The position numbers were made by a program, and so were the translations under genes. Below, piece after piece: positions 17,364-25,378 of a stretch of 64,000 bases of DNA. The notes under the pieces were generated by a model. It saw only the letters and a list, made by a program, of their open reading frames with translations. It searched no databases and was not told where the DNA came from. The stretch's first letter is position 1. Each line of letters opens with the position of its first letter. The stretch covers positions 124,001 through 188,000 of the forward strand of contig CALEDQ010000027.1 of NCBI GenBank assembly GCA_937949615.1. The letters are read 5' to 3'. The DNA is from an uncultured bacterium (GTDB taxonomy: Bacteria > Muiribacteriota > Ozemobacteria > Ozemobacterales > Ozemobacteraceae).

Positions 17364-18866
17364 ATGAATCTGAGATTCTGGGGTGGCTGGTTTCTGGCGA
17401 TTGCCGGCATCAGCATTTTACTGACAATGGGTTGTGAAAAAGGCGCTCTTGGCGTTAAACCCGCCACAATTGTCGGCCAGATTGTCGACAAGGACAATCC
17501 GACAATTCCGGTGGCCAATGCCGTGGTCAGAATGATTTCAAAAGAAGCTGTCGGGACTTCTGAGCTGGTGCAGGGCAATAACTTTGTTTCAGCCGTAACC
17601 GGTGTCGATGGCAAATTTGTCTTCGAAAGCGTTCAGGCTGACAATGTCGTATTTGAATACTCGGCTCCGGGTTATGCCAGCATGATTTATCCGAAAACCA
17701 CTTCTGGCGACAATGCAGCCGAAGGTTCTACCGCCCAGATCGAATTTGTCAGTGTTCGCAGTGGTGCTTTTGTCGATCTGCGCATGCTGCCACTTGAAAA
17801 GATTTCCAATCCGCTGCCTGCAACTATCAAAGCCAAAATCGATCTGGTTGATAAGACTACACAGCAGTCGATTCTGTTCAACCCCAACGGTGAGCACGTT
17901 CGCTTCGCTATCAGCTTCAACGGTATCACATACACCAAAAGCGCTCAGATGTGGCGTGAAGAGGGCGTAACCCTGTCATCTTCAAGTGCAATCAAGACGG
18001 TTGTTCGCAACGAAGCTACCAACAGCGCTTCTACTGCCTACAAATCGCGTGATGACGTTACCATCGACGGCAGCAATGATGTGTTTCAGCGTATCGAACT
18101 TGACCCGGTCACTTATCAGCTCTCGCTGCGCTGTCTGAATGTTCCAGATTACATGGTTGGATCTCAGGCTGTAATCAACGTTTTTGCTGAAATTCCCGCC
18201 ACGTTTACCGCCGGAATTCAGAAACCCGCTCAGATTATCAAAAGTCTGGTCATGAGCAATTTTGGCGATATGTATGTTCTCGATCTTCCGGGTCTGGCTC
18301 TGCAGAGCAGTGACGGTGTGCATCTGCGCGTTCAGGTCAGAGGCTATGAGGATCAGGTCGTGCTTTTCCGCACCAATACACTCCCCTCTGGAACCCAGGG
18401 CAATTACCGCCTCGATATCGACATGGTTCTGGATGATAAAGCCAAGGAAGTGCCGTTGGATGCCAATAATACCATGGGCCTGATTTTTGACATCGCCAGC
18501 GGTATTACCAAAGTTGGTCTTTTCGACAACATTAAGCGCCGCGATATTCAGATTATTGTAACCAACCTGGAATCGGGTAACCGTGTTGATTCAATGGCAA
18601 TCAGCCTGCCACATTTGACCGGTCCTGATTATAATCCAGTAAACCGCATTGCCAACAATGGCCCCGTAACCGTAAGCTTTGGTGGCGTTGCGGTTGGCTA
18701 TAACATGTCTTATGCTCTGGCGGTAACAGTTGCTACTCAGAGTTTCAGCATCAGCAAGTCGAATCTGGTTGTCAACCCGGAAAACGAACCGACACCAAGC
18801 ACCCTTGTATTTGCTGTTAACTGGGCAGTTGAATACAATAAACTGCTGAACGCACCCGCTGAATAA
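17364..18866 (+). CDS. Lipoprotein with carboxypeptidase-regulatory-like domain, paralogue 3 of 3
   Basis: Predicted lipoprotein of 500 residues, the longest of the trio. The lipobox LTMGC is followed by CEKGALGVKPATIVGQI, again the shared pattern. The first globular segment (about 35-125) has the repeat logic GQIVDKDNPTIPVANAVVRM, then KFVFESVQADNVVFEYSAPGY. Later regions are beta-rich and share no recognised enzyme motif. GGGAGG lies 9 bases before the ATG at 17364. The gap after paralogue 2 holds no terminator, and a strong terminator follows this gene, so 16078-18866 is likely a two-gene operon. Role unknown. Confidence 0.8.
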   Translation: MNLRFWGGWFLAIAGISILLTMGCEKGALGVKPATIVGQIVDKDNPTIPVANAVVRMISKEAVGTSELVQGNNFVSAVTGVDGKFVFESVQADNVVFEYSAPGYASMIYPKTTSGDNAAEGSTAQIEFVSVRSGAFVDLRMLPLEKISNPLPATIKAKIDLVDKTTQQSILFNPNGEHVRFAISFNGITYTKSAQMWREEGVTLSSSSAIKTVVRNEATNSASTAYKSRDDVTIDGSNDVFQRIELDPVTYQLSLRCLNVPDYMVGSQAVINVFAEIPATFTAGIQKPAQIIKSLVMSNFGDMYVLDLPGLALQSSDGVHLRVQVRGYEDQVVLFRTNTLPSGTQGNYRLDIDMVLDDKAKEVPLDANNTMGLIFDIASGITKVGLFDNIKRRDIQIIVTNLESGNRVDSMAISLPHLTGPDYNPVNRIANNGPVTVSFGGVAVGYNMSYALAVTVATQSFSISKSNLVVNPENEPTPSTLVFAVNWAVEYNKLLNAPAE

Positions 18867-18880
18867 TCTCTTCTGAAAAA

Positions 18881-18915
18881 AACCGGCCGGCAGATACGAA
18901 ATCTGCCGGCCGGTT
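18881..18915. terminator. Bidirectional intrinsic terminator
   Basis: A perfect 15-bp GC-rich stem (18881-18895 with 18901-18915) and 5-base loop is flanked by an A-run on the left and GCTTTT on the right. It separates the convergent lipoprotein gene (plus) and deoB (minus). Confidence 0.9.
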
Positions 18916-18933
18916 GCTTTTAGCAAAACGGTT

Positions 18934-20079
18934 TCAGAATACCGGGGTGCCCTTTTTATAGTCGACTTTCAGGTGGGCGGCGATGGTGGCAGCTATATCC
19001 CAGAAGCCCTTACGGGTCCCGAGGTTGCGGCCAGGGCGGCCGGGCTGGTAGACGAGAAGCGGTACGGCCTCGCGGGTGTGATCTGAGCCTCTGTAGGTCG
19101 GGTCGCAGCCGTGATCGGCGGTGATCAGCAGCAGATCGTCTTTATGCATCAGCTTGATGAAATCTCCGAGCCAGACGTCGAAATCTTCGAGGGCCTTTTT
19201 ATAGCCGGCGACATCGCGACGATGGCCGTATTTCATGTCGGTATCGACAAGATTGGTGAAGATCAGCCCGCTTTTGAACTTTGTCATCGATTCGGTGGTT
19301 CTGGCCATACCATCATCGTTGCTTTTCGTGGTTACATGCGGTTCAACGCCCTGTCCGGCGAAGATGTCATAGATTTTGCCGACGCCGTAAGTCGTAATGC
19401 CCTTTGCTTTGAGAATGTCGAGCAGGGTTTCGTCAGGAGTCAGGCTGAAATCATGGCGGTTGGCGGTACGGGTGTAATTGCCGGATTTGCCGGTGAACGG
19501 GCGGGCGATGACGCGGGCGGCACCGAACTCAGGCGGCTGCAGCATATCTCTGGCGATCTGGCAGATGCGATAGAGTTCTTCGAGCGGAATCACGTCTTCG
19601 TGGGCAGCAATCTGAAATACGGAGTCGGCAGAGGTATAAACGATCGGTTTGCCGGTTTTGACGTGTTCGTCGCCGAGCTTTTCGATGATCTCGGTGCCCG
19701 AAGCCGGGTAGTTGCCGAGAGTTGCGCGGCCGATCGCCTTTTCGTATTTCTGCATGAATTCTTTCGGAAAGCCGTCGGGGAAAACCGGAAACGCGAAGTC
19801 GAGTTTCGCGCCCATCATTTCCCAGTGGCCGGTGGTAGTGTCTTTGCCGGGCGAAAGTTCGTGCATGATACCATAAGAACCGGTTGGCTCTTTTACTGCC
19901 GGGACACCGGTAATTTCAGTGATATTGCCGAGGCCCATCTTCTGCATGTTAGGAACATGAAGACCGCCGGCAGCTTTTGCCAGGTTCGGAATGGTGGCGG
20001 CACCGTCATCGCCGTATTCGTGCTGATCCGGCATCGGGCCAATGCCGGCGCTGTCGAGTACTATACATATTGCTCGCAT
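18934..20079 (-). CDS. deoB: Phosphopentomutase DeoB
   Basis: Interconverts (deoxy)ribose 1-phosphate and 5-phosphate in nucleoside salvage; alkaline-phosphatase superfamily, metal-dependent. The 381 residues carry the N-terminal metal motif LDSAGIG (D9), the nucleophile threonine in GKDTTTGHW (T83 by alignment), and C-terminal metal motifs TADHGCDPT and GSDHTRE. It lies last in the microcompartment region but is set apart from rpiB by a terminator and its own extended -10 promoter, so it may be regulated separately. It would supply pentose 5-phosphate, or deoxyribose 5-phosphate, the substrate of DeoC, which is not in this window. Confidence 0.96.
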   Translation of the reverse strand: MRAICIVLDSAGIGPMPDQHEYGDDGAATIPNLAKAAGGLHVPNMQKMGLGNITEITGVPAVKEPTGSYGIMHELSPGKDTTTGHWEMMGAKLDFAFPVFPDGFPKEFMQKYEKAIGRATLGNYPASGTEIIEKLGDEHVKTGKPIVYTSADSVFQIAAHEDVIPLEELYRICQIARDMLQPPEFGAARVIARPFTGKSGNYTRTANRHDFSLTPDETLLDILKAKGITTYGVGKIYDIFAGQGVEPHVTTKSNDDGMARTTESMTKFKSGLIFTNLVDTDMKYGHRRDVAGYKKALEDFDVWLGDFIKLMHKDDLLLITADHGCDPTYRGSDHTREAVPLLVYQPGRPGRNLGTRKGFWDIAATIAAHLKVDYKKGTPVF

Positions 20080-20154
20080 TGTGTTTCTTTCCTTAATTTT
20101 TAATTTCTGGCGGCAGAAAGCCGCGGGTCGAAATTGACCTTAATATTACATCAT

Positions 20155-20163
20155 ATTATAACA
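20155..20163 (-). promoter_or_regulatory. Extended -10 promoter upstream of deoB
   Basis: On the minus strand TGTTATAAT (20163-20155) lies between the rpiB terminator and the deoB start, giving a predicted leader of about 70 bases. No convincing -35 is seen, consistent with an extended -10 type. Confidence 0.5.
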
Positions 20164-20181
20164 CATATTTCTGGTGAAAAT

Positions 20182-20207
20182 AAAAAACGCACCATTGCGG
20201 GTGCGTT
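20182..20207 (-). terminator. Intrinsic terminator after rpiB
   Basis: An 8-bp perfect stem (20186-20193 with 20200-20207) and 6-base loop is followed on the minus strand by a T-run. It would end the microcompartment operon 22 bases after the rpiB stop. Confidence 0.8.
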
Positions 20208-20229
20208 CGGTTTGTCGAGAACAGGCCGG

Positions 20230-20685
20230 TTAACGGTTATTACGCAGGTCTTCGAGGCGCATCATTTTTTCGACACGGGCGGCGTGGCGGCCGGGTGCCG
20301 GTTCGGTATTGAGCCAGAGGTCGACAATCTGCTTCATATAACCGGTGCCGATGACCATGCTGCCGAGAGTCAGAACATTGGCGTGGTTATGTTCGCGGCT
20401 GTTGCGTGCGACATAAAGGTCGTTGCAGCAGGCGGCGCGCACGCCGGGCACCTTGTTGGCGGCCATGCACGAGCCGATACCGGCACCATCGATGATGATG
20501 CCAAGCGTGTGCTGGTTCTGCGAAACTGACCAGGCAACGAGAAAGGCGATATCGGGGTAGTCTACGGCTGCTTCAGAATAGGTGCCGACGTCTTCGACGA
20601 CGTAGTTTTTACTCTGCAGATGTTTTTTGAGCTCTTCTTTCAGCGGAAATCCGCCGTGATCGGAACCAATGACGATTTTAGGCAT
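20230..20685 (-). CDS. rpiB: RpiB/LacA/LacB-family sugar-phosphate isomerase in the microcompartment operon
   Basis: The family interconverts ribose 5-phosphate and ribulose 5-phosphate or related sugar phosphates. The 151 residues begin IVIGSDHGGFPLK (D9, H10), end in a normal C-terminal helix, and keep H99 in the SREHNHANVL segment. At the position of the usual catalytic cysteine (ICGTGIG in E. coli) this protein has Asp66 (IIDGAGIGSCMAANK). I believe this Asp form recurs in microcompartment-linked members, but that is from memory. Activity may differ from standard RpiB. It overlaps the PduT-like gene by one base (TGATG) and precedes a terminator. Confidence 0.88.
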   Translation of the reverse strand: MPKIVIGSDHGGFPLKEELKKHLQSKNYVVEDVGTYSEAAVDYPDIAFLVAWSVSQNQHTLGIIIDGAGIGSCMAANKVPGVRAACCNDLYVARNSREHNHANVLTLGSMVIGTGYMKQIVDLWLNTEPAPGRHAARVEKMMRLEDLRNNR

Positions 20686-21242
20686 CAGATGAACTCCTGA
20701 AACAATTCGTGGCGTGGTCGCGGAATGACGACCGAGTTAACCACCAGACCCTTTTCTTCGAGTGATTTGAGGCCCGCCGAAACTGCGGCTTCAACTGCAG
20801 CCACATCACCGGTCATCGTGTAAAAGGCTTTGCCGCCGATGGCCATGGCGATGCGCAGTTCGCAAAGGGTTACGTCGGCAGCTTTTACTGAAGCATCGGC
20901 CGCGAGAATCGTCGAAACGATGTCGAAGGTTTCGATGACCCCGAGGGCTCCGGTGGTGTCGACCTTATTGGTGGCGGTGATCGCCGGGTAAATCTGTTCG
21001 TGCAGGTTGGGAATCACCAGGTCATTGACCAGATAGCCCTGGCCTGTTTGAATGCCGGCGGCAACGCTGGCTTCGACGGCAGCGACATCGCCCCAGACGA
21101 GGCAGATGAACTTGCCAGGGCAGACGGTGCGTGACAGCAGCAGTTCAACTGCGGCGGTCTTCAGCATGGTGTCGGTTACCAGATAACCGATGGAAATGCT
21201 TGAAAGTTCTACTAATCCTATGGCATTCCGGCTGATGTTCAT
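20685..21242 (-). CDS. pduT: Tandem-domain BMC shell protein, PduT type (BMC-T, Fe-S pore)
   Basis: Trimeric microcompartment shell protein made of two fused BMC domains (about residues 5-92 and 98-182). PduT binds a [4Fe-4S] cluster at its central pore through one cysteine per subunit. The equivalent cysteine is present here as C41 in RTVCPGKF. The start at 21242 is preferred over 21266 because it gives the usual short N-terminus and follows an AAGGGA site, whereas the upstream ATG overlaps the PduS gene end. The gene lies between pduS and rpiB, the expected partner context: PduS passes electrons to or from the PduT cluster across the shell. Confidence 0.93.
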   Translation of the reverse strand: MNISRNAIGLVELSSISIGYLVTDTMLKTAAVELLLSRTVCPGKFICLVWGDVAAVEASVAAGIQTGQGYLVNDLVIPNLHEQIYPAITATNKVDTTGALGVIETFDIVSTILAADASVKAADVTLCELRIAMAIGGKAFYTMTGDVAAVEAAVSAGLKSLEEKGLVVNSVVIPRPRHELFQEFI

Positions 21243-21252
21243 GGTATTTCCC

Positions 21253-22566
21253 TTAATCTCTGGCAATGACGATAACGCGGTCAGTTACGGCGGCAATTTT
21301 GCCGCTGATGGAAGCATGCAGGGCGGCGCCGAGTTTGCCTTCAGGAACCGCGCCGATCAGCTGGCCGGCTTTTACGGTTTCGCCGGCTTTAACTACCGGG
21401 GTTACCGGTACGCCAATGTGCATTTTAAGAGGCAGAGTCACCTTTTCGAATCTCTGAGTGATATTGGTCAAAGGGGCTTTGTGGTTGAAATCGAGAAGCG
21501 CCAGTTTTTTCAGCAGACGTTCGATGGAAACGCGGCGCGCCTGGCGCATCGGATGAATCTGCGGCTGGCCTTTAAAGTCGGCCGGTTTAACACCGCGGCC
21601 GAGATGAAATTTTTTCGAGATCATGCACATTTCGCGTGGCGGCAGATCTTCGGGGCAGGAAAACAGCGAGCACAGGCCGCATTCACTGCAGAAGATCGAG
21701 TCGATGGCATAATCACTTTCGGCATAAGGGGTGAACTGAGCGGTGCGCATGGCTTTGTGCGGCCGGATCGGGTAGCCAAGAAGGGCGCGCGGGCAGAGTT
21801 CTGAGCAGTCAGTGCACTGGTCGCAGGCTGAGCGTGCGATGCGTGAATTTTTTTTGTCACCGGCGCTCATCTTGCGGATGAGAACATGGTCAACGGGCAT
21901 GGCGATCAGGCCGCCGCAGGTTTTGCTGACAATGTCATTATCGGGGTCGGCGATCAGTTTGCCCATCATCGGGCCGCCATCGATAATGCGAAGGCCTTCG
22001 GTGCTTTTCAGCCCGGCGAGTGCCAGGGCTTCGCGCACGGTAATACCGATCGGCACTTCGACGGTGCAGGGGTGGGGCACTTTGCCGGTGATAGTGAGAA
22101 ACTTGCTGGTGACGGGGCGATTGCGGCCGATGTTCAACAGGGTTTCGACGTTCATGACGACACAGCCGATATTGAGCGGAATACCGCCGTGCGGAATCAG
22201 GCGGCCGGTGGCTTCATAAACCAGTTCGTATTCGTCGCCGGCGGGGTAGAAATCGCCGAGCGGCAGCATTTTGATGCGCTTGTCAGGAATGGCTTTTTCG
22301 AGGTAATCGAGCAGCTCGTGATATTTTTTCTTGAGGCCGATATAACCGGTTTTGGCACCGGTCAGATCGATAGAAGCGATCAGGCCTTTGAAAAAGTCGG
22401 CGGTGTGGTGTTTGAGAATCTCTTTGTCTTTATGCAGCAGCGGTTCGCATTCGGCGGCGTTGACGATCAGGGCGTCGACGTTGCGGGCCGCCAGTTTAAC
22501 CTGAGTCGGAAACCCGGCTCCGCCACAGCCTACCAGGCCAAGATGTGCAAAATTCTGTTCTGTCAT
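21253..22566 (-). CDS. pduS: PduS-type RnfC-like flavin/Fe-S electron-transfer protein
   Basis: Microcompartment-associated oxidoreductase related to RnfC and complex I NuoF. PduS binds FMN and two [4Fe-4S] clusters and handles NADH oxidation or cobalamin reduction. The 437 residues show the nucleotide-binding GLVGCGGAGFPTQVK (11-24) and NAAECEPLL (36-44). Two ferredoxin motifs are intact: C248/C251/C254/C258 and C293/C296/C299/C304. A C-terminal barrel-sandwich segment (about 375-437) ends the protein. No cobalamin-dependent enzyme lies nearby, so cofactor recycling (NADH to NAD+) for the aldehyde dehydrogenase is the likelier job. It ends 11 bases before the PduT start. Confidence 0.93.
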   Translation of the reverse strand: MTEQNFAHLGLVGCGGAGFPTQVKLAARNVDALIVNAAECEPLLHKDKEILKHHTADFFKGLIASIDLTGAKTGYIGLKKKYHELLDYLEKAIPDKRIKMLPLGDFYPAGDEYELVYEATGRLIPHGGIPLNIGCVVMNVETLLNIGRNRPVTSKFLTITGKVPHPCTVEVPIGITVREALALAGLKSTEGLRIIDGGPMMGKLIADPDNDIVSKTCGGLIAMPVDHVLIRKMSAGDKKNSRIARSACDQCTDCSELCPRALLGYPIRPHKAMRTAQFTPYAESDYAIDSIFCSECGLCSLFSCPEDLPPREMCMISKKFHLGRGVKPADFKGQPQIHPMRQARRVSIERLLKKLALLDFNHKAPLTNITQRFEKVTLPLKMHIGVPVTPVVKAGETVKAGQLIGAVPEGKLGAALHASISGKIAAVTDRVIVIARD

Positions 22567-22648
22567 TTCTGCCTCAATTACCAGAGACCGGCCCCTGAGC
22601 CCGCAAAACGGTTCGAAGGGCCTGGTTGATACCGACAGTCAGCGGGAA

Positions 22649-24064
22649 TCAGACGATTCTGAAAGAATCGACAATGACGCAGCGGCGCTGGCGGGTAAAA
22701 GAACGGGCGCTGGTGATGCCTTCACCGGTCGGCGAGGCAATGGTCATGGTGGTATGACCTTCACCGCCGAGGCCGAGGCCGGCGTAACTAGGGCCGTTCT
22801 TGACGAAAATGCTGCAGTCGCATTTGCGGGCCATCAGATGCAGATTGTCGATGTTTTTGCTGTGCATGACCGCAGTGTGGCGGTTGCCGGCTTCAACTTT
22901 GACTGCGAGATCGATGGCGGCGTAAACGTCTCTGACGCGCACGAGCGGAATCACCGGCATCAGAAGTTCTTCAACGACGAACGGGTGATCGGGTGCGGTT
23001 TCGCAGAGGATAATGCGGGTTTCTTCGGGGATTCGCACCCCGATTTCGGCCATGATTACAGAGGCGTTGCGACCGACAAGATTGCGGTTCGGAGCGCCGG
23101 TTTTGTGATCGAGGCAGATTTTTTCAAGCTGCTGAATTTCGCGGGCCGAGGCTTCATAGGCACCGCTGTTGCGCAGGTGCTTTTTGAGCTCGTCAGCCAC
23201 CGATTCGACAACGATAATTTCTTTCTCGGCGATGCAGAGAACATTGTTGTCGAGGCTGGCGCCGGAAACGATATCACGGGCCGCCTTTCTCAGGTCGGCG
23301 GTTTCATCGACGACGGCAGGCGGGTTGCCCGGGCCGGCGGCGATGTATTTTTTGCGTGATTTTGAGGCGGCGGCAACGACACCGGGGCCGCCGGTAACTG
23401 TAAGCAGGCGGATCCCGGGGTGGGTCATGATTTTCTGCGCATTCTCGATACTGGGTTCAAGAATGGTAGTCAGAAGATTTTCGGGACCACCGGCTTCGAC
23501 AATGGCGTCATTGAGCAGACACATGGCGAACTGGCTGCATTTGGCTGCAGCAGGGTGCGGGGCAAAAACGACCCCGTTACCGGCCGCAATCATGCCGATG
23601 GAGTTACAGATAACAGTGGCAGTTGGATTTGTTGAGGGGGTGATCGCCCCGATAACCCCGTAAGGGGCTTTTTCCATCAGAGTAAGACCGCTGTCGCCAG
23701 TGTGTGCGTCTGGCTGCAGATCTTCGATGCCAGGGGTTTTTTCGATTACCAGCTTGTTTTTCTGGATCTTGTCATCGATGCGGCCATAGCCGGTTTCTTT
23801 ATTGGCGAAACGGGCGAGTTCCTCGACCTTTTCGAGGGCGCGGCGGCGCATGTTGGCGATGATTTTGCCGCGGGTAGCCAGCGGCAGATCGACAAGCTGT
23901 TTTTGGGCACGGTCAGCGGCGGCTACGGCGTCGTCAACCGATGCAAAAACACCACGGCCATGACTGGCGGCAGGCTTTGCCGGTGCGGCCGCAACCGGGC
24001 CATTGCCAATACGGCTGAGGACTTCCTGGACAATCAGATTCAGGTCTTCCCTTGAAACGCTCAT
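22649..24064 (-). CDS. Microcompartment CoA-acylating aldehyde dehydrogenase (PduP/EutE type)
   Basis: Oxidises an aldehyde to acyl-CoA with NAD+ and CoA inside the shell. The 471 residues begin with an amphipathic encapsulation helix (residues 1-19) and a Pro/Ala linker (about 22-34). The catalytic domain has cofactor motifs ITPSTNPTAT and VTGGPGVV and catalytic Cys277 in LDNNVLCIAEKE. The encapsulation peptide and neighbours indicate lumen localisation. The aldehyde cannot be read from sequence: acetaldehyde if deoxyribose 5-phosphate is the source, propionaldehyde or lactaldehyde otherwise. An 82-base gap precedes pduS and a 35-base gap follows the EutN-like gene. Confidence 0.93.
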   Translation of the reverse strand: MSVSREDLNLIVQEVLSRIGNGPVAAAPAKPAASHGRGVFASVDDAVAAADRAQKQLVDLPLATRGKIIANMRRRALEKVEELARFANKETGYGRIDDKIQKNKLVIEKTPGIEDLQPDAHTGDSGLTLMEKAPYGVIGAITPSTNPTATVICNSIGMIAAGNGVVFAPHPAAAKCSQFAMCLLNDAIVEAGGPENLLTTILEPSIENAQKIMTHPGIRLLTVTGGPGVVAAASKSRKKYIAAGPGNPPAVVDETADLRKAARDIVSGASLDNNVLCIAEKEIIVVESVADELKKHLRNSGAYEASAREIQQLEKICLDHKTGAPNRNLVGRNASVIMAEIGVRIPEETRIILCETAPDHPFVVEELLMPVIPLVRVRDVYAAIDLAVKVEAGNRHTAVMHSKNIDNLHLMARKCDCSIFVKNGPSYAGLGLGGEGHTTMTIASPTGEGITSARSFTRQRRCVIVDSFRIV

Positions 24065-24099
24065 TATCTGTATCTCCGGTTCTTAAAATGCCGGGATGC

Positions 24100-24381
24100 T
24101 CAGGAACGTTCTGAATCGAATACCACCTGGTCTACGATGGCGCAGACCGCAGCATCGACCGGCTTTTTGAGCGTTCGCTCACAAAGCCTTGCCGAGCTGC
24201 CGGCAACGACCAGAACGTTCTCTGAAGCACCTGCACCTACCGCGTCGACAGCGACGACATGATTGCCGGTCGGCTTTGCCCCGTCGAGAGTAAGCTCTTC
24301 GACGATCAGCAGTTTAAGCCCGACCAGGCTGTCATCTTTGCGGGTACAGACAACAGTACCACAAACGCGGCCAAGTATCAT
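24100..24381 (-). CDS. EutN/CcmL-family BMC pentamer shell protein (BMC-P)
   Basis: Forms the pentameric vertices of the microcompartment shell. The 93 residues show the compact beta-barrel pattern of the family: MILGRVCGTVVCTRK start, LLIVEELT, GNHVVAVDAVGAGASENVLVVAGSSAR-like core, and the C-terminal VDAAVCAIVDQV. It is the only pentamer in the locus. It lies 13 bases after the hexamer gene and just before the aldehyde dehydrogenase. Two or more cysteines occur in the barrel (C7, C12), with no known role. Confidence 0.93.
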   Translation of the reverse strand: MILGRVCGTVVCTRKDDSLVGLKLLIVEELTLDGAKPTGNHVVAVDAVGAGASENVLVVAGSSARLCERTLKKPVDAAVCAIVDQVVFDSERS

Positions 24382-24394
24382 AGTTTAACCCTTA

Positions 24395-24691
24395 TTACTT
24401 CTTGGAGCTGGCCAGGATTTCTCTGATGGGCAGCACTTCGTCAAGATTTGAATGAGGGCGCGGAATTACGTGTACAGAAACGAGTTCGCCAAGTTTCTTG
24501 GCAGCGGCGGCGCCGGCATCGGTAGCGGCTTTAACGGCAGCAACATCACCTCTGACGAAGGCGGTTACATAGCCTGAACCGATTTTTTCCCAGCCGACGA
24601 GTTTTACGTTGGCGGCTTTTACCATTGCGTCACATGCTTCGATGAGAGCGGTCAATCCACGTGTTTCAATCATACCCAGGGCTTCCTGCAT
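24395..24691 (-). CDS. Hexameric BMC shell protein (BMC-H, PduA/CcmK type)
   Basis: Main facet-forming protein of the microcompartment. The 98 residues follow the BMC fold closely: EALGMIETRGLTALIEACDAM, KAANVKLVGWEKIG, the pore loop GSGYVTAF, GDVAAVKAATDAGA, and VHVIPRPH. A 14-residue charged tail follows. AGGAGG lies 5-7 bases before the ATG. Only one hexamer gene is present, so the shell is simple compared with Pdu or Eut, unless others lie elsewhere in the genome. The glycine-serine pore is of the small-metabolite type. Confidence 0.95.
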   Translation of the reverse strand: MQEALGMIETRGLTALIEACDAMVKAANVKLVGWEKIGSGYVTAFVRGDVAAVKAATDAGAAAAKKLGELVSVHVIPRPHSNLDEVLPIREILASSKK

Positions 24692-24726
24692 GACAACCTC
24701 CTGAAAGTTTTATTACAAAATTAAAA

Positions 24727-25374
24727 TTAGGCTACTATTTCGACCATGTCGCCGTTCTTGAGGCCGGCGGCGTTGGCTTCATCCGTATCGATATGGAAAT
24801 CAAGAGCGAATTTGTCGCTGACGCGCACGAGAACATTGTTGAAAACCACGGATTTGACGCCGCCGGTTCTGATGGCAACGCGATCCATGTCTTTGACGCC
24901 GAGCTTGGCGGCATCAGCGGTGCTGGCGTGAATGTGGCGGGCTGCGACGATTACGCCTTCTTCAAGGGTTACGGCGCCGGCGGGGCCTTTGAGAGTGCAG
25001 CCGGGAGTTTTTTTGGTATCGCCGGAATCTCTGACGATGCCGGGTACGCCAAGTTTAAAACTGTCGGTCAAAGAAATTTCGACCTGCGTCGAGGGTCGTA
25101 CCGGGCCAAGAATGCGAACCTTTTCGAGTGAGCCTTTGGGGCCGACGACGGTGACGGTTTCATCAGCGGCATACTGGCCGGGCTGTGAAAGCGGTTTCAT
25201 TTCTTTGAGCTGATAACCTTTACCAAACAGGGTTTCGAGGTCAGCCTGGCTGACGTGAAGGTGACGGTTGCTGACGCCGGTCGGTATCTTGCCGGTTTTG
25301 ATTCTTTCGCGGAGTTCGATGCCTTTGATAACTTCAGCAACGATCATTTTGACCTGATTTTCATCGATCATCAT
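24727..25374 (-). CDS. pduL: Microcompartment phosphotransacylase PduL
   Basis: Converts acyl-CoA to acyl-phosphate, recycling CoA in the lumen. The 215 residues begin with an amphipathic encapsulation-type helix (about 4-21). Two PTAC domains follow, with zinc-ligand motifs SNRHLH (H38, H40) and AARHIHAS (H147, H149). The conserved LGPVRPSTQVEI segment and the C-terminal FHIDTDEANAAGLKNGD are present. It is the second gene of the operon, 4 bases after the leading fusion gene. Together with the aldehyde dehydrogenase it forms the standard core of a metabolosome, giving acyl-phosphate for ATP formation by a kinase not in this window. Confidence 0.95.
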   Translation of the reverse strand: MMIDENQVKMIVAEVIKGIELRERIKTGKIPTGVSNRHLHVSQADLETLFGKGYQLKEMKPLSQPGQYAADETVTVVGPKGSLEKVRILGPVRPSTQVEISLTDSFKLGVPGIVRDSGDTKKTPGCTLKGPAGAVTLEEGVIVAARHIHASTADAAKLGVKDMDRVAIRTGGVKSVVFNNVLVRVSDKFALDFHIDTDEANAAGLKNGDMVEIVA

Positions 25375-25378
25375 GGTT

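Noticed and set aside
19111..20103. 330-codon open frame on the plus strand opposite deoB
   Set aside because: DeoB motifs on the minus strand are complete; the reverse frame has no ribosome-binding site or recognisable domain.
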